Of a DNA stretch of 13,651 bases, positions 11,777 through 13,651 are shown in pieces. The position numbers and the translations under genes are program-made. The stretch is taken from assembly GCA_964556785.1 (NCBI GenBank), contig CAZKXM010000050.1:1-13651 (forward strand). The letters run 5' to 3'. Within the stretch, counting starts at the first letter, position 1; the number at the start of each line of letters is the position of its first letter. The notes beneath the pieces were generated by a model. The model searched no databases, was not told where the DNA came from, and worked only from the letters and a program-made list of their open reading frames with translations. This stretch comes from CAG-1031 sp964556785. GTDB lineage: Bacteria; Bacteroidota; Bacteroidia; Bacteroidales; Muribaculaceae.

Positions 11777-13651
11777 ATGCAATTTCAGCGTTTCAAAATA
11801 TCGTGCCTGCTGATGCTGATCCTTATGTCGATGCCCGGTTTAAGGGCAGCGGCGCAGCTGGCGGCGTCGAATGATACAATCTATAATCCCACCGTGCTTT
11901 TCAACGGCTTGCCCCGTTCATACGAGATAGCTGATATCGATGTGAAGGGTGCCGAGAACTACGAGCCTTACAACATTATAGGTTTCTCGGGTTTAAGGAT
12001 AGGGGAGACAGTACGCATTCCGGGTCCCGACATCACGAACGCCGCAAAGCGTCTGTGGCGTCAGGCTCTGTTCTCGAAAGTGCAGATCACGGTCGACAAG
12101 GTTGTGGGCGATGAGGTGTGGCTGACAATCAACCTTCGCCAGCAGCCCCGCATCAGCGAAGTGCACTATAACGGAGTGAGCAAATCAGAGCGCGACAACC
12201 TGCAGGAGCGCCTCAAGCTCATGAAGGGAAACCATATCACCCCCAATGTGGTGAGCCGAATCCATGATCTGATCACACAATATTATTCAGAGAAAGGATT
12301 CCCCAATGTTCAGGTACAGATTGTTCAGCATGAAGACCTTTCCCACCCGAATGAAATGATTGTCGACATCAATGTTAAGAAGAACGACAAGGTTAAGGTC
12401 CACAAGATCTATATTGAAGGCAACGAGGCTTTCACCGACAATGCCGTGCAGGGAGCAATGAAGAAGACCAATGAGAACGGAAAGCTCCTGAATATCTTCA
12501 AGCAGAAAAAGTTTGTTGAAAGCGACTATCACGACGACCTCAACCGCATTATCCAGAAATATAACGAGAAAGGCTATCGCGACGCGCGTATTGTCAGTGA
12601 CTCGGTGGTGGCTTACAACGATAAGATGGTTGATGTCTATATCACCCTCGATGAAGGCAAAAAGTATTATATCAACAATATAACCTGGGTCGGTAACACT
12701 GTTTACCCCACATCGAGGCTTGAAGACGTGCTCGGCATCAAGAAGGGCGATGTCTATAATCAGAAGCTGCTCAACAAGCGTGTGGCCGAAGATGAAGATG
12801 CTATCTCAAACATCTATATGGACAACGGTTATCTGTTCTATCATCTCATTCCGGTGGAGCGCAACATTCAGGGCGACTCGATCGATCTGGAAATGAGAAT
12901 GATGGAAGGACCGCAGGCACGCATCAATAATGTTGTGATCAACGGTAACGACCGTCTTTATGAGAAGGTGATACGTCGCGAGCTGAGAGTTCGTCCAGGT
13001 GAGCTTTTCAGCAAGAGCGACCTGATGCGTTCCTACCGAGAGATTGCCGCTTCAGGCCACTTCAATCCTGAGAACATCGACATTCAGCCCGAGCCTAACG
13101 AAGACGACGGCACGGTTGACATTATCTTCAATCTCGAATCGAAAGCCAACGACCAGCTCGAACTCTCGCTTGGCTGGGGACAGACAGGCATCATCGGTAA
13201 GGTTGGTGTGAAATTCACCAACTTCTCGCTGAAAAACCTGTTCTATCCCAGCACCTATCGCGGCATAGTTCCTCAGGGCGAGGGCCAGACGCTGTCGCTC
13301 TCAGCCCAGACCAATGCGCGTTACTATCAGGCCTACAGCGTTTCGTTCCTCGATCCCTGGTTTGGCGGAAAGCGCCCCAACTCACTTTCGGTGTCGGCTT
13401 TCTACAGCCGTCAGACCGGTGTCAACGGGTCGTATTACAACAAGAACTGGCAGAACCCCTACCTCTACAGCGGCAGCGGCATGGGATCGCTCTACAACGA
13501 CTACTATCAGAGCTCTTACGAAAACGCCTACGACCCCAACAAGTATCTGCAGATGGCAAGTGTGTCAGTCGGTTTCGGAAAGCGACTGAGCTGGCCCGAC
13601 GACTGGTTCACATTCCGTGCCACACTGAGCTACAACTGGTATAACCTCAAG
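11777..13651 (+). CDS. bamA: Outer membrane protein assembly factor BamA (5' part)
   Basis: The frame is open from ATG 11777 to the right edge with no stop: 625 residues, perhaps 70 percent of a Bacteroidetes BamA. It starts with a Sec signal peptide (MQFQRFKISCLLMLILMSMPG...RAAAQ). Residues about 45-455 hold what look like five POTRA domains, recognisable by YEIADIDVKGAENY, RISEVHYNGV, VHKIYIEGNEAFTD, YINNITWVGNTVYP and ARINNVVINGNDRLYE. The 16-stranded barrel begins near residue 460 (LELSLGWGQTG) and contains FLDPWFGGKRPNSL, the conserved FxDPWxGG barrel motif. BamA inserts beta-barrel proteins into the outer membrane and is essential in Gram-negative bacteria. It is last in the visible DUF6242-DUF6089-uppS-bamA run; Skp/OmpH-like chaperone genes usually follow in Bacteroidales but lie outside the window. 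Confidence 0.96.
   Translation, partial: MQFQRFKISCLLMLILMSMPGLRAAAQLAASNDTIYNPTVLFNGLPRSYEIADIDVKGAENYEPYNIIGFSGLRIGETVRIPGPDITNAAKRLWRQALFSKVQITVDKVVGDEVWLTINLRQQPRISEVHYNGVSKSERDNLQERLKLMKGNHITPNVVSRIHDLITQYYSEKGFPNVQVQIVQHEDLSHPNEMIVDINVKKNDKVKVHKIYIEGNEAFTDNAVQGAMKKTNENGKLLNIFKQKKFVESDYHDDLNRIIQKYNEKGYRDARIVSDSVVAYNDKMVDVYITLDEGKKYYINNITWVGNTVYPTSRLEDVLGIKKGDVYNQKLLNKRVAEDEDAISNIYMDNGYLFYHLIPVERNIQGDSIDLEMRMMEGPQARINNVVINGNDRLYEKVIRRELRVRPGELFSKSDLMRSYREIAASGHFNPENIDIQPEPNEDDGTVDIIFNLESKANDQLELSLGWGQTGIIGKVGVKFTNFSLKNLFYPSTYRGIVPQGEGQTLSLSAQTNARYYQAYSVSFLDPWFGGKRPNSLSVSAFYSRQTGVNGSYYNKNWQNPYLYSGSGMGSLYNDYYQSSYENAYDPNKYLQMASVSVGFGKRLSWPDDWFTFRATLSYNWYNLK

Overview
The window looks like the chromosome of a Bacteroidales bacterium, most likely a Muribaculaceae-type gut commensal; the order is well supported and the family is a guess. 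The evidence is GC-rich coding typical of that group, promoters of the Bacteroidetes sigma-ABfr type (TAnnTTTG, in two cases with TTTG upstream), weak or absent Shine-Dalgarno sites, and gene families largely confined to Bacteroidetes (DUF6242, DUF6089, a C39-like/VKOR fusion). No phage, transposon, CRISPR, tRNA or rRNA was seen, and no stretch over 300 bases lacks a gene.

Layout. Positions 1-320 (+) hold the C-terminal cobalamin domain of methylmalonyl-CoA mutase. A UUCG-capped hairpin (353-382) separates it from an MsrA-MsrB fusion (406-1350, +). A minus-strand block then runs from 3603 down to 1356: a secreted DUF3108 protein, a small CPHC thioredoxin, a C39-like/VKOR membrane protein, and an overlapping 40-codon ORF short enough for automated annotation to miss. 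From 3723 (+) comes a short AlkD-like HEAT-repeat protein, convergent with an EamA transporter (4299-5252, -). The best intrinsic terminator of that transporter lies inside the AlkD-like coding region.

From 5407 to the right edge everything is on the plus strand and concerns the cell envelope: a glycine-zipper/OmpA lipoprotein, a class A penicillin-binding protein, then a tightly spaced cluster of a DUF6242 lipoprotein, a DUF6089 outer-membrane barrel protein, undecaprenyl diphosphate synthase (uppS) and bamA, which runs off the window. These genes cover lipid carrier synthesis, peptidoglycan polymerisation, anchoring of the outer membrane to peptidoglycan, and outer-membrane protein insertion.

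The most interesting part is the thiol-redox block at 1356-2827. A thioredoxin with a DsbA-like CPHC site, a quinone-linked thiol oxidase (VKOR) carrying a degenerate peptidase C39-like domain, and a tiny single-cysteine peptide ORF form an apparent operon, and an inverted repeat reaches into the thioredoxin start codon. MsrAB, which repairs oxidised methionine, is convergent with it.
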